Source: an uncultured Holophagales bacterium | Lineage (GTDB): Bacteria > Acidobacteriota > Thermoanaerobaculia > UBA5066 | Direction: 5' to 3' | Length of the DNA stretch: 9,950 bases | NCBI GenBank assembly: GCA_937864895.1 | Contig: CALMDF010000317.1 | Location: 1-9,950, forward strand | Shown: in pieces, positions 1 through 5,819 of the stretch | Numbering within the stretch: position 1 is the first letter of the stretch | Layout: each line of letters opens with the position of its first letter | The notes under the pieces: model-generated | Seen by the model: only the letters and a program-made list of their open reading frames with translations | The model's database searches: none | Told to the model about the DNA's origin: nothing | Made by a program: the position numbers and the translations under genes

Positions 1-1
1 C

Positions 2-634
2 CACGACGCCGGCCTCCCGCCCGCTCACGTCGCCGAGCTGCTTCGCGCGGTGGCCGCCGAGCGGAAGCTGCGGGAGAAGACCTCGGACCGCCTGGAGCTC
101 GTCTGGACGGGGCCGGAGATGCCGGGCAGCCGTAGCCGCGAGACAGCGGTCGTGGCGCGGGAGCTCTTCGCAAGGGCGAACCGGAGCGTCCTCGTGTCGA
201 GCTACGCCGTCTTTCTCGGCAAGGAGGTCTTCGAGCCGCTCGCGAGGAGGATGGAGGAGCTGCCCGGCCTGAGGGTCCTCCTTTTCCTGAACGTGCCGGC
301 GCCGGGCGGGACGGACCTCGACCCCGACGCCGTCGCGCGGGACTACTACCGCGAGTTCCTGAAGAAGAACTGGCCCGCGGCCCGGCAGCCCGAGCTCTAC
401 TACGATCCGCGCTCGCTGGCGGCGAAGGCCGACGAACGGGGCGTCATCCACGCCAAGTGCATCGTCGTCGACGGCCAGACCGCCCTCGTCACCTCGGCCA
501 ACTTCACCGAGGCGGCGCACGCGAGGAACATCGAGGCGGGCGTGGTCGTCCACGACCCTGGCTTCGCAGAGTCGCTCGAGAAGCAGTTCACGTCGCTCGC
601 GGCGGTGGGGACGCTCCGGCGCGTCGTGGTCTGA
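2..634 (+). CDS. drmC: DrmC-like phospholipase D family protein, 5' end outside window
   Basis: The reading frame is open from base 2 to a TGA at 632-634 and gives 210 residues; it has no stop upstream, so the N-terminus lies outside the window. A GTG at position 50 could be read as a start, but the open frame before it continues as plausible helix, so I treat the gene as truncated by the window edge. The C-terminal half carries a PLD catalytic motif: HAK (codons 449-457), an Asp five residues after the Lys, then T-S-A-N-F and a conserved N-x-E about ten residues on. DISARM DrmC proteins are single-PLD-motif proteins of about 240 residues, which fits the length seen plus a short missing N-terminus. 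DrmC is an accessory member of the DISARM anti-phage system beside the DrmA helicase and DrmB. No methyltransferase or other defence gene follows, so drmC would be the last gene of its operon. A stand-alone PLD nuclease or phospholipase remains possible. Confidence 0.75.
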   Translation, partial: HDAGLPPAHVAELLRAVAAERKLREKTSDRLELVWTGPEMPGSRSRETAVVARELFARANRSVLVSSYAVFLGKEVFEPLARRMEELPGLRVLLFLNVPAPGGTDLDPDAVARDYYREFLKKNWPAARQPELYYDPRSLAAKADERGVIHAKCIVVDGQTALVTSANFTEAAHARNIEAGVVVHDPGFAESLEKQFTSLAAVGTLRRVVV

Positions 635-643
635 CGGGGCGGC

Positions 644-701
644 GGGCCCCGGGGCTGGACGACAGACCGGGGGGCCCGGGTTTCACTTCCCGGAGGAAGT
701 G
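644..701 (+). terminator. Hairpins after the drmC-like gene, candidate terminator
   Basis: The 134-bp gap between the drmC-like gene and the sulfatase contains a perfect 7-bp stem with a 4-base CGGA loop (CACTTCC at 684-690, GGAAGTG at 695-701). Just upstream, GGGCCCC at 644-650 can pair with GGGGCCC at 671-677, and a 10-bp palindrome GCCCCGGGGC lies at 646-655. No T-tract follows, so this is not a classical intrinsic terminator on either strand. Its place directly after a stop codon suggests an end-of-operon or mRNA-stabilising structure. Confidence 0.35.
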
Positions 702-768
702 CCGAGGGCGGCCCGGCGCCTTCCGTTGCAACCGGGTCCTGGGGCATCATCCCGCCGAAGGAAACCGT

Positions 769-2211
769 ATGGATCGTGCACGATTTTCTATCGGCCTCGG
801 CCTCGTAGCGTTCGCGGGCAGCTTCGGCTGGGTCTCGCCTGCCGCCGCCCAGCCGGCGAGCCCCCGCCCGCACATCGTCTACATCCTCGCGGACGACCTG
901 GGGCGGAAGGACGTCGGCTTCCACGGCTCCGACATCCGGACGCCGAACATCGACAGGCTCGCGGAGGGGGGAGCCCGGCTCGAGCAGTTCTATTCGCAGT
1001 CGATGTGCACGCCGTCCCGGGCCGCCCTCATGACCGGCCGGTATCCCCACCGGTACGGTCTCCAGACCGTCGTCATTCCCTCGGCCGGCCGGTACGGCCT
1101 CGCCACGGACGAGTGGCTGCTCCCGCAGGCGCTGAAGGAGGCGGGCTACCGGACCGCCATCGTGGGCAAGTGGCACCTCGGGCACGCCGACCGGAAGTAC
1201 TGGCCGAAGCAGCGCGGCTTCGACGACCAGTACGGGCCGATCCTCGGGGAGATCGACTACTTCACCCACTCGGCCCACGGGAAGACCGACTGGTACCGCG
1301 ACAACGTGCTCGTCGAGGAGGAAGGCTACGCGACGCGCCTGCTCGGCGAGGACGCGGCCCGGCTCATCTCCGGGCACGACCCGAAGACCCCCCTCTTCCT
1401 CTACCTCGCGTTCACGGCTCCCCACGCGCCCTACCAGGCGCCGAACGAGTACCTGGAGAAGTACGCCCACATCGCCGACCCGAGCCGCCGCGCCTACGCC
1501 GCGATGATCACGGCGATGGACGACGAGATCGGCCGGGTCGTCGCCGCGCTCGAGAAGCGCGGAATGCGGGAGAACACGCTCGTCGTCTTCCAGAGCGACA
1601 ACGGCGGACCGCGCTCGGCCATGTTCACGGGCGAGATCGACATGTCGAAGAGCACGATCCCCGCCGACAACGGCCCGTACAGGGACGGCAAGGGGACCCT
1701 CTACGAGGGCGGGAACCGGGTCGTCGCCCTCGCGAACTGGCCCGGCCACCTGAAGGCCGGCTCGGTGGTGGACGCGCCGATCCACATGGTCGACATGTAC
1801 CCGACGCTGGCCGGCCTCGCCGGCGCCTCTCTCGCCCGGTGCAAGCCGCTCGACGGCCTCGACGTCTGGCCGACCCTCGCCGGCGGCAAGGCGTCGCCGC
1901 GCGACGAGGTCGTCTACAGCATCGAGGCCTTCCGCGCCGGGATCCGGAAGGGGGACTGGAAGCTCGTCTGGCTCGCGACGCTCCCTTCGCGCGTGGAGCT
2001 CTTCGACCTCGCGAAGGACCCGGCGGAGAAGACCAACCTCGCCGGCTCCAACCCGCAGAAGGTCGCCGAGCTGCAGCAGCGGGTCGAGGCGCTCTCGCGG
2101 GAGGCGGTGCCGGCCCTCTTCCTGACGGAGGCGTTCGGCGTGGCGAAAGGGGTCCTCTTCAGCTCCGTCTCGACCCCCGAAGAGGAGGCGGCCGTCGAAA
2201 AGCTGCCGTAG
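769..2211 (+). CDS. Exported sulfatase, arylsulfatase B-like
   Basis: A 480-residue type I sulfatase that hydrolyses sulfate esters, probably on sulfated sugars or glycosaminoglycans, outside the cytoplasm. The ATG at 769 is chosen because GAAGGA at 757-762 lies 6 bases upstream and a signal peptide follows (basic start, hydrophobic residues 8-22, likely cut after Ala-Ala-Ala at 25-27). Visible catalytic residues are the metal-binding pair Asp42-Asp43 in ADDLG; Cys80 in CTPSRA, the residue converted to formylglycine; Arg84; GKWHLGH at 133-139 with Lys134 and His136; His219 in TAPHAP; and Asp277-Asn278 in QSDNGG. The DVGFHGSDIRTPNID stretch and CTPSR resemble the arylsulfatase B/I/J branch. 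Two residues after ADDLG are Arg-Lys where Trp-Asn or Trp-Gly is usual. The Cys-type active site needs a formylglycine-generating enzyme, not encoded here. There are no carbohydrate-degradation neighbours, so the substrate cannot be inferred. Confidence 0.93.
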   Translation: MDRARFSIGLGLVAFAGSFGWVSPAAAQPASPRPHIVYILADDLGRKDVGFHGSDIRTPNIDRLAEGGARLEQFYSQSMCTPSRAALMTGRYPHRYGLQTVVIPSAGRYGLATDEWLLPQALKEAGYRTAIVGKWHLGHADRKYWPKQRGFDDQYGPILGEIDYFTHSAHGKTDWYRDNVLVEEEGYATRLLGEDAARLISGHDPKTPLFLYLAFTAPHAPYQAPNEYLEKYAHIADPSRRAYAAMITAMDDEIGRVVAALEKRGMRENTLVVFQSDNGGPRSAMFTGEIDMSKSTIPADNGPYRDGKGTLYEGGNRVVALANWPGHLKAGSVVDAPIHMVDMYPTLAGLAGASLARCKPLDGLDVWPTLAGGKASPRDEVVYSIEAFRAGIRKGDWKLVWLATLPSRVELFDLAKDPAEKTNLAGSNPQKVAELQQRVEALSREAVPALFLTEAFGVAKGVLFSSVSTPEEEAAVEKLP

Positions 2212-2220
2212 GCGCCCGAC

Positions 2221-2258
2221 GCCGGCGCCGGCGGCGCGCTTCGTTCAGCAGGCGCCGC
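2221..2258 (+). terminator. GC-rich inverted repeats after the sulfatase gene
   Basis: Ten bases past the sulfatase stop there is a perfect 12-bp palindrome (GCCGGCGCCGGC, 2221-2232). GCGGCGC at 2231-2237 can also pair with GCGCCGC at 2252-2258 across a 14-base loop. No T-run follows. The position suits a 3'-end structure for the sulfatase transcript, but in DNA this GC-rich such repeats arise easily by chance. Confidence 0.25.
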
Positions 2259-2296
2259 GCGCAGGAGGGAGGAGGCTGCGGGCCCGGACCCGGTGG

Positions 2297-2302
2297 CAGA
2301 AT
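2297..2302 (+). promoter_or_regulatory. Candidate -10 element upstream of the DUF1801 gene
   Basis: CAGAAT at 2297-2302 is one of the few AT-bearing hexamers in the gap. It is followed by TCCGCGCC, close to the TCCCGCCC that follows TAGAAT ahead of the kinase gene. Transcription from it would start near 2309-2310 and leave a leader of about 15 bases, enough to include the Shine-Dalgarno sequence. No convincing -35 hexamer is visible. Confidence 0.25.
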
Positions 2303-2323
2303 CCGCGCCATGGAGGGACGGAC

Positions 2324-2761
2324 ATGGCGGAGGTGAAGACGAAGCCGACCGGACTGAGCGTCAGGTCCTACCTCGACGCCATCGGCGACGAGACCCGCCG
2401 GAAGGACTGCAAGGCGATCTCCGCGCTGATGAAGCGCGTGACCGGCTGCGCGCCGAAGATGTGGGGTCCGAGCATCGTCGGCTTCGGCAGCTATCACTAC
2501 GAGTACGCGAGCGGCCACTCGGGGGACATGCTCCTCGCCGGCTTCTCCTCGAGAGGCAGGGAGATCGCCATCTACCTGATGGGGGGGAGCGAGAACGCGC
2601 AGAAGCTGTTCGAGGCGCTCGGCAGGCACAGGCGCGGCAAGTCCTGCCTCTACATCAGGAGGCTCGACGACGTGGATCTGCCCGTGCTCGAGCGGCTGGT
2701 GGCGCTGTCCTGCGCGGAAACACGGCGGCGCTACCCGGAAGTCGGCCGCGGCGGCAGGTAG
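2324..2761 (+). CDS. DUF1801 (YdhG-like) protein
   Basis: A 145-residue cytoplasmic protein without signal peptide or membrane segment. The start at ATG 2324 is set by GGAGGG at 2312-2317, six bases upstream. It shows the DUF1801 hallmarks: an N-terminal helix with a D-E-T-R-R-x-D segment (residues 22-28), the MWGPSIVGFG core (46-55) followed by YHYEYASG, a beta-strand ending in IYLMGG, and the C-terminal GKSCLYIRRLDDVDL motif (residues 105-119). The whole family length is present. Members are small alpha/beta proteins with a frataxin-like or YdhG-like fold; the Bacillus relative Fra (YdhG) has been studied as an iron-handling frataxin analogue, but close functional equivalence here is not shown. 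It converges with the HD-domain gene with only 10 bp between stop codons. An out-of-frame ATG at 2310 precedes it. Confidence 0.88.
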   Translation: MAEVKTKPTGLSVRSYLDAIGDETRRKDCKAISALMKRVTGCAPKMWGPSIVGFGSYHYEYASGHSGDMLLAGFSSRGREIAIYLMGGSENAQKLFEALGRHRRGKSCLYIRRLDDVDLPVLERLVALSCAETRRRYPEVGRGGR

Positions 2762-2771
2762 AGCCGGGAGG

Positions 2772-3617
2772 TCAGCTTCCGGTCGGCGAGGACGCCTCGT
2801 GCTCGACCGTGAAGACGTTCGCGTAGAGGTTCGCGCGCATCTGCAGGCCCCGCTGGGTGAGGGAGAGCAGGTCGAGCATCCCGGCGACGTAGGGGTGGAC
2901 GCTGCTCCAGTAGAAGCGGGGGTAGTTGCGCCGCAGGTCGCCCGGGTTGCGGTAGCCGAGCTGGCGGTTCACGCCGGTCTCCTCGAACTCGTAGTAGAGG
3001 GCGGGGATCTTCATGAGGTAGCGCGGGTCGGAGAGCTGGCCGATGAGGTCGGCCGCCCGGACGAGGCGCGGGTAACCTTCCACTTCCCGGCGCTCCTCGG
3101 CGCCGGGGACGGGGAAGCGGGTTCCGAGGATGTTGCGCTTGACGGCCTCGACGTCGATCCGGGGGGCGCGGCCGAAGCGCTCCTCGACGAAGAGCCGGCC
3201 CCGGTCGACGTGCCAGGGGGTGAGCGCGGCGTCGGTGGCGCCCTCGGGCAGGGTGACGACCTCGTCTCCCTTCCCGGTGGCGCAGACGAGACCGTCGTCG
3301 CGCCGGCAGATGCCGCGGACGTAGCCGATGTCGTGGCAGAGGAGAGAGACGACGACCTGGAGCCAGTCGGTGGGGGAGACGCCGCCCTTCCTGACGTGCT
3401 GGCCGCGGAGCAGCTCCTGGCCGACGAGGGTGACGTGGATCGTGTGCTCGACGTCGTGGTAGAGCGCATCGCTCTGCGAGATGACCTCGAGGGTCGTCGA
3501 GGCGGCCCACGCGAGGATGCTCGGAATCTCCGGGTCGGCGTCGCCCCAGGTCCGGCGGTAGCCGTCCCGGAGCTCCTCGACGAATGCCTCGATCGTGACT
3601 TCGACCAGGTTCAGCAT
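2772..3617 (-). CDS. HD-domain metal-dependent phosphohydrolase
   Basis: A protein of about 281 residues on the minus strand. From the ATG at 3617 the sequence begins MLNLVEVTIEAF; a GTG at 3638 in the same frame would add seven residues but has no ribosome binding site, while a G-rich stretch lies about eight bases before the ATG. HD-superfamily metal ligands are visible (numbered from the GTG): His61 in Y-H-D-V-E-H, the His102-Asp103 doublet in LLCHDIGY, His143 in PWHVDRG, and Asp197 in RAADLIGQL, a pattern shared with cyclic-nucleotide phosphodiesterase-like HD domains. It most resembles a group of uncharacterised stand-alone HD metalloproteins (Npun_R2479-type) found in cyanobacteria and other bacteria. 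The C-terminal third (R-F-Y-W-S-S-V-H-P-Y and following helices) is outside the core HD motifs. The substrate is unknown; a nucleotide or cyclic nucleotide is a guess from the fold. It is divergent from the DUF2911 gene. Confidence 0.82.
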   Translation of the reverse strand: MLNLVEVTIEAFVEELRDGYRRTWGDADPEIPSILAWAASTTLEVISQSDALYHDVEHTIHVTLVGQELLRGQHVRKGGVSPTDWLQVVVSLLCHDIGYVRGICRRDDGLVCATGKGDEVVTLPEGATDAALTPWHVDRGRLFVEERFGRAPRIDVEAVKRNILGTRFPVPGAEERREVEGYPRLVRAADLIGQLSDPRYLMKIPALYYEFEETGVNRQLGYRNPGDLRRNYPRFYWSSVHPYVAGMLDLLSLTQRGLQMRANLYANVFTVEHEASSPTGS

Positions 3618-3671
3618 GAACGGCGCCCCCGCGGCCACGCTACGCCGTGGCGCGAGGGCCGGTCAAGGTCG

Positions 3672-3698
3672 GGGCGGGTCGGGACGCGAAACCCGCCC
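3672..3698. promoter_or_regulatory. 8-bp inverted repeat in the divergent intergenic region
   Basis: GGGCGGGT at 3672-3679 and ACCCGCCC at 3691-3698 form a perfect inverted repeat around an 11-base loop. It lies in the 181-bp space between the divergently transcribed HD-domain and DUF2911 genes. It could be an operator or an RNA hairpin in one of the leaders. I cannot place a convincing -35/-10 pair for either gene in this space. Confidence 0.25.
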
Positions 3699-3730
3699 GC
3701 CTCGCCGGCGTATCGGGAAGAAGACACTCA

Positions 3731-3780
3731 CAGGGCGCGGGCGGAGCCCGGGAGTCGCCGCGGGCTCCGCCGATGCCCTG
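3731..3780 (+). promoter_or_regulatory. Long stem-loop in the 5' leader of the DUF2911 gene
   Basis: An 11-bp perfect inner stem (3740-3750 with 3761-3771, 10-base loop) is extended by a 3x3 internal loop and a 6-bp outer stem (CAGGGC 3731-3736 with GCCCTG 3775-3780), 17 bp in total. It ends five bases before the Shine-Dalgarno sequence. The outer right arm can instead form CCTG-CCGA-CAGG (3777-3788), which covers the first bases of the Shine-Dalgarno AGGAGGA (3786-3792). The two pairings are mutually exclusive. Pairing is read directly from the sequence; a regulatory role is inferred. Confidence 0.45.
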
Positions 3781-3798
3781 CCGACAGGAGGATTCCCG

Positions 3799-4839
3799 AT
3801 GAGAGTCTCCCGATACGTTCTCTGCGCACTGGCGGCGGCCGCCTCTCCGGCCCTCGCCCAGGTGCCCCCGCTCCAGCTCCCCGCCGCGAGCCCGAAGGCG
3901 TCGGTAACCCAGAAGGTCGGGCTGACGGACGTCACCGTCCGCTACTCGAGACCGGCGGTGGCCGGCAGGAAAGTCTGGGGCGGGCTCGTCCCCCTCGGCG
4001 AGGTGTGGAGGACCGGAGCCGACGAGAACACGACCCTGTCGTTCACGAGCCCGGTCACCGTCGGCGGGAAGACGCTGCCGGCCGGCACCTACGGGCTCCA
4101 CACGATCCCGGGCGAGAAGGAGTGGACGGTCATCCTGAGCACCCAGGCGAACGCCTGGGGTAGCTACAGCTACGACCCGAAGGAGGACGCCGTCCGGTTC
4201 ACGGCGGTCCCGAAGGAGGGCCCGCTCGAGGAGCGGCTCCTCTTCACCCTCGCCGACCCGACGGACCGTTCCGTCGCCGTCACCCTCGCGTGGGAGAAGC
4301 TCCGGCTCTCGTTCCCCGTGGAGGTCGACACGAAGGCGGTCGTCCTCGGGAGCCTCAGGGAGCAGCTTCGGGGTCTGCCGCGATTCGGGTGGCAGGGCTG
4401 GAACGGCGCCGCCGCCTGGTGCGTGAAGAACGACACCGCCCTCGACCAGGCCGAGGAATGGGTGAACCGGTCGATCAGCATGAACCGCAACTTCACGAAC
4501 CAGTCGACGAAGGCCGCCCTCCTCGAGAAGAAGGGGGACGCGAAGGGCGCCGCCGAGCTGCGCGAGAAGGCGCTGGCTCTCGCCACCGAGCCGGAGCTGA
4601 ACCAGTACGGCTACCAGCTCCTCGGCCAGAAGAAGGTGGACGAGGCGATCCGCGTCTTCGAGAGGAACACGAAGGACCACCCCGATTCGTGGAACACGTG
4701 GGACTCGCTCGCCGACGCCTGGGCCACGGCGGGAGACCGGAAGAAGGCCGTGGCGTACTACGAGAAGGCGCTCTCCATCACCGAGGACGAGGAGCAGAAG
4801 AAGCGGATCCGCGGGGAGCTCGCGAAGCTGCAGCCGTAG
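3799..4839 (+). CDS. Exported DUF2911 protein with C-terminal TPR repeats
   Basis: A 346-residue predicted periplasmic protein. The ATG at 3799 has an ideal AGGAGGA at 3786-3792 with a six-base spacer and is followed by a signal peptide (residues 1-20, Ala-Leu-Ala cleavage motif before Gln21). Residues about 33-175 match DUF2911: the VRYSRPAVAGRKVWGGLVPLG stretch (residues 47-67), then EVWRTGADE and the PAGTYGLHTIPGE strand-turn. Residues about 212-330 form helical hairpins of TPR type, including the DEAIRVFERNTKDHPDSW and KKAVAYYEKAL repeats. DUF2911 has no established biochemical function; DUF2911-TPR fusions are common in Bacteroidota and Acidobacteriota. It is the first gene of a probable operon, nine bases ahead of the DUF6624 gene, and its leader holds a strong stem-loop. 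The TPR part suggests protein-protein contacts. Confidence 0.92.
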   Translation: MRVSRYVLCALAAAASPALAQVPPLQLPAASPKASVTQKVGLTDVTVRYSRPAVAGRKVWGGLVPLGEVWRTGADENTTLSFTSPVTVGGKTLPAGTYGLHTIPGEKEWTVILSTQANAWGSYSYDPKEDAVRFTAVPKEGPLEERLLFTLADPTDRSVAVTLAWEKLRLSFPVEVDTKAVVLGSLREQLRGLPRFGWQGWNGAAAWCVKNDTALDQAEEWVNRSISMNRNFTNQSTKAALLEKKGDAKGAAELREKALALATEPELNQYGYQLLGQKKVDEAIRVFERNTKDHPDSWNTWDSLADAWATAGDRKKAVAYYEKALSITEDEEQKKRIRGELAKLQP

Positions 4840-4848
4840 GGGGCGAAG

Positions 4849-5775
4849 ATGTTCAGACGACTCGCCCTTCCCCTCCTGAGCGCCCTGGCCTTCTGCGGCA
4901 CCGCGTTCGCCCAGCCGCCCCCTCCCGGCCCGATGAGCCCGGGAGGGACGCTCAGGGCCGAGGGCGACATCCCGGGCGCGATCGCCGCCTTCGAGAAGAG
5001 GTATCGAGAAGACCCCGGCGACCGGAAGAACCTCCTCGAGCTGGCCGGCGCGCTGTCGATCAACCGGCGCCTCGACGACTGTTTCAGGTACCTGGCACTC
5101 GCCGTCCAGCTCGAGCCGACCATCTACCGCCTGATCGACCCGGACCTCGTGACGGCCCGGGACGACGAGCGCTGGGAGGCCTTCGAGGAGGGGCTCGTCG
5201 CCCGGATCAACGCGAAGCCTGACCCGCCCGTCAAGGACGTCGCCTTCGCCAGGGCGCTCTGGAAGATGGCGGCCTGGGACCAGGCGTTCTTCCACGAGGT
5301 CGGCATCGCGGCCCGGAAGACGGGCATGAAGTCCTCCGTCGTGGAGGCGATCTGGAAGCTGAAGTTCCTGGTGCAGCAGGGAAACCAGCGCGAGCTGGAG
5401 GCGCTCGTCGCCCGGAAGGGATGGCCGCTCGCCGGCCAGGTGGGAAAGGAGGCGGCGATGGGGGCCTACCTCGTCGTCATGCACTCCCAGGACGGGGCGC
5501 AGAAGAAGTACCTGCCCGCCGTCAAGGCGGCCTGCGAAGCCGGGGAGCTGCCCTGGGTGCGCTACGCGAACATGGTCGACCGGAGCCTCTTCAACGAGAA
5601 CCTCCCGCAGCGCTACGGCACCCACACGCGCTACAACGAGCGGACGAAGACGGAGGAGCTCTACCCCCTCGAGGACGCGTCCCGGGTGGACGAGTGGAGG
5701 AAAGAGGTCGGGCTGCCCCTGCTCCGGGAAGCCCTCGCGCCGCTCGGGCTCGTCTTCGAGCCCGGGAAGAAGTAG
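4849..5775 (+). CDS. Exported DUF6624 domain protein
   Basis: A 308-residue predicted exported protein. The ATG at 4849 lies nine bases after the DUF2911 stop, with a GGGGG ribosome-binding stretch at 4839-4843, and opens a signal peptide (residues 1-21, Ala-Phe-Ala before Gln22). Residues about 38-92 are TPR-like helices (GDIPGAIAAFEKRYREDPGD). Residues about 133-300 match DUF6624: an early L-x-K-M-x-x-W-D-Q segment (137-145), MHSQD (211-215) in place of the usual QHAD-type motif, VDRSL (243-247), QRYGTH (254-259), then the P-L-E-D and V-D-E-W-R-K-E-V-G-L-P-L end motif (280-291). The family is widespread but has no known function, and the conserved His, Asp, Arg and Gln residues could form an active site. 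It is translated right behind the DUF2911 gene and probably shares its transcript. Assignment to DUF6624 rests on motif recall. Confidence 0.85.
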   Translation: MFRRLALPLLSALAFCGTAFAQPPPPGPMSPGGTLRAEGDIPGAIAAFEKRYREDPGDRKNLLELAGALSINRRLDDCFRYLALAVQLEPTIYRLIDPDLVTARDDERWEAFEEGLVARINAKPDPPVKDVAFARALWKMAAWDQAFFHEVGIAARKTGMKSSVVEAIWKLKFLVQQGNQRELEALVARKGWPLAGQVGKEAAMGAYLVVMHSQDGAQKKYLPAVKAACEAGELPWVRYANMVDRSLFNENLPQRYGTHTRYNERTKTEELYPLEDASRVDEWRKEVGLPLLREALAPLGLVFEPGKK

Positions 5776-5779
5776 CCTG

Positions 5780-5802
5780 CGGGCCGGGCCGACCCCGGCC
5801 CG
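5780..5802 (+). terminator. 9-bp GC hairpin after the DUF6624 gene
   Basis: Four bases after the DUF6624 stop, C-GGGCCGGG (5780-5788) pairs perfectly with CCCGGCCC-G (5794-5802) around a five-base loop. No T-tract follows, so termination would be factor-dependent or partial. It lies inside the 44-bp gap before the next same-strand gene, where it could reduce read-through or protect the upstream mRNA. Confidence 0.4.
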
Positions 5803-5819
5803 GAGCGCGAGCAGCGACC

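Noticed and set aside
726..750. TTGCAA / CATCAT as a -35/-10 pair for the sulfatase
   Set aside because: The spacer is 13 bp rather than 16-18, so the pair is not a credible sigma-70 promoter.
400..1785. Long open frame on the minus strand opposite the drmC-like gene and sulfatase
   Set aside because: Its translation is Arg/Val/Gly-rich with no recognisable motif. It lies antisense to two genes with clear catalytic motifs, as expected in DNA with G/C-biased third positions.
699..2336. Long plus-strand open frame in another phase over the sulfatase
   Set aside because: The product is extremely Arg/Pro-rich and low in complexity, and it overlaps a well-supported sulfatase.
2750..2785. Bidirectional terminator between the DUF1801 and HD genes
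   Set aside because: GCCGGGAGG and the downstream TTCCGGTCGGC pair only imperfectly and have no T-tract on either side.
3640..5625. 661-codon minus-strand open frame opposite the DUF2911 and DUF6624 genes
   Set aside because: It has no motif, and its composition is typical of a shadow frame. Both plus-strand genes have signal peptides, ribosome binding sites and family motifs.
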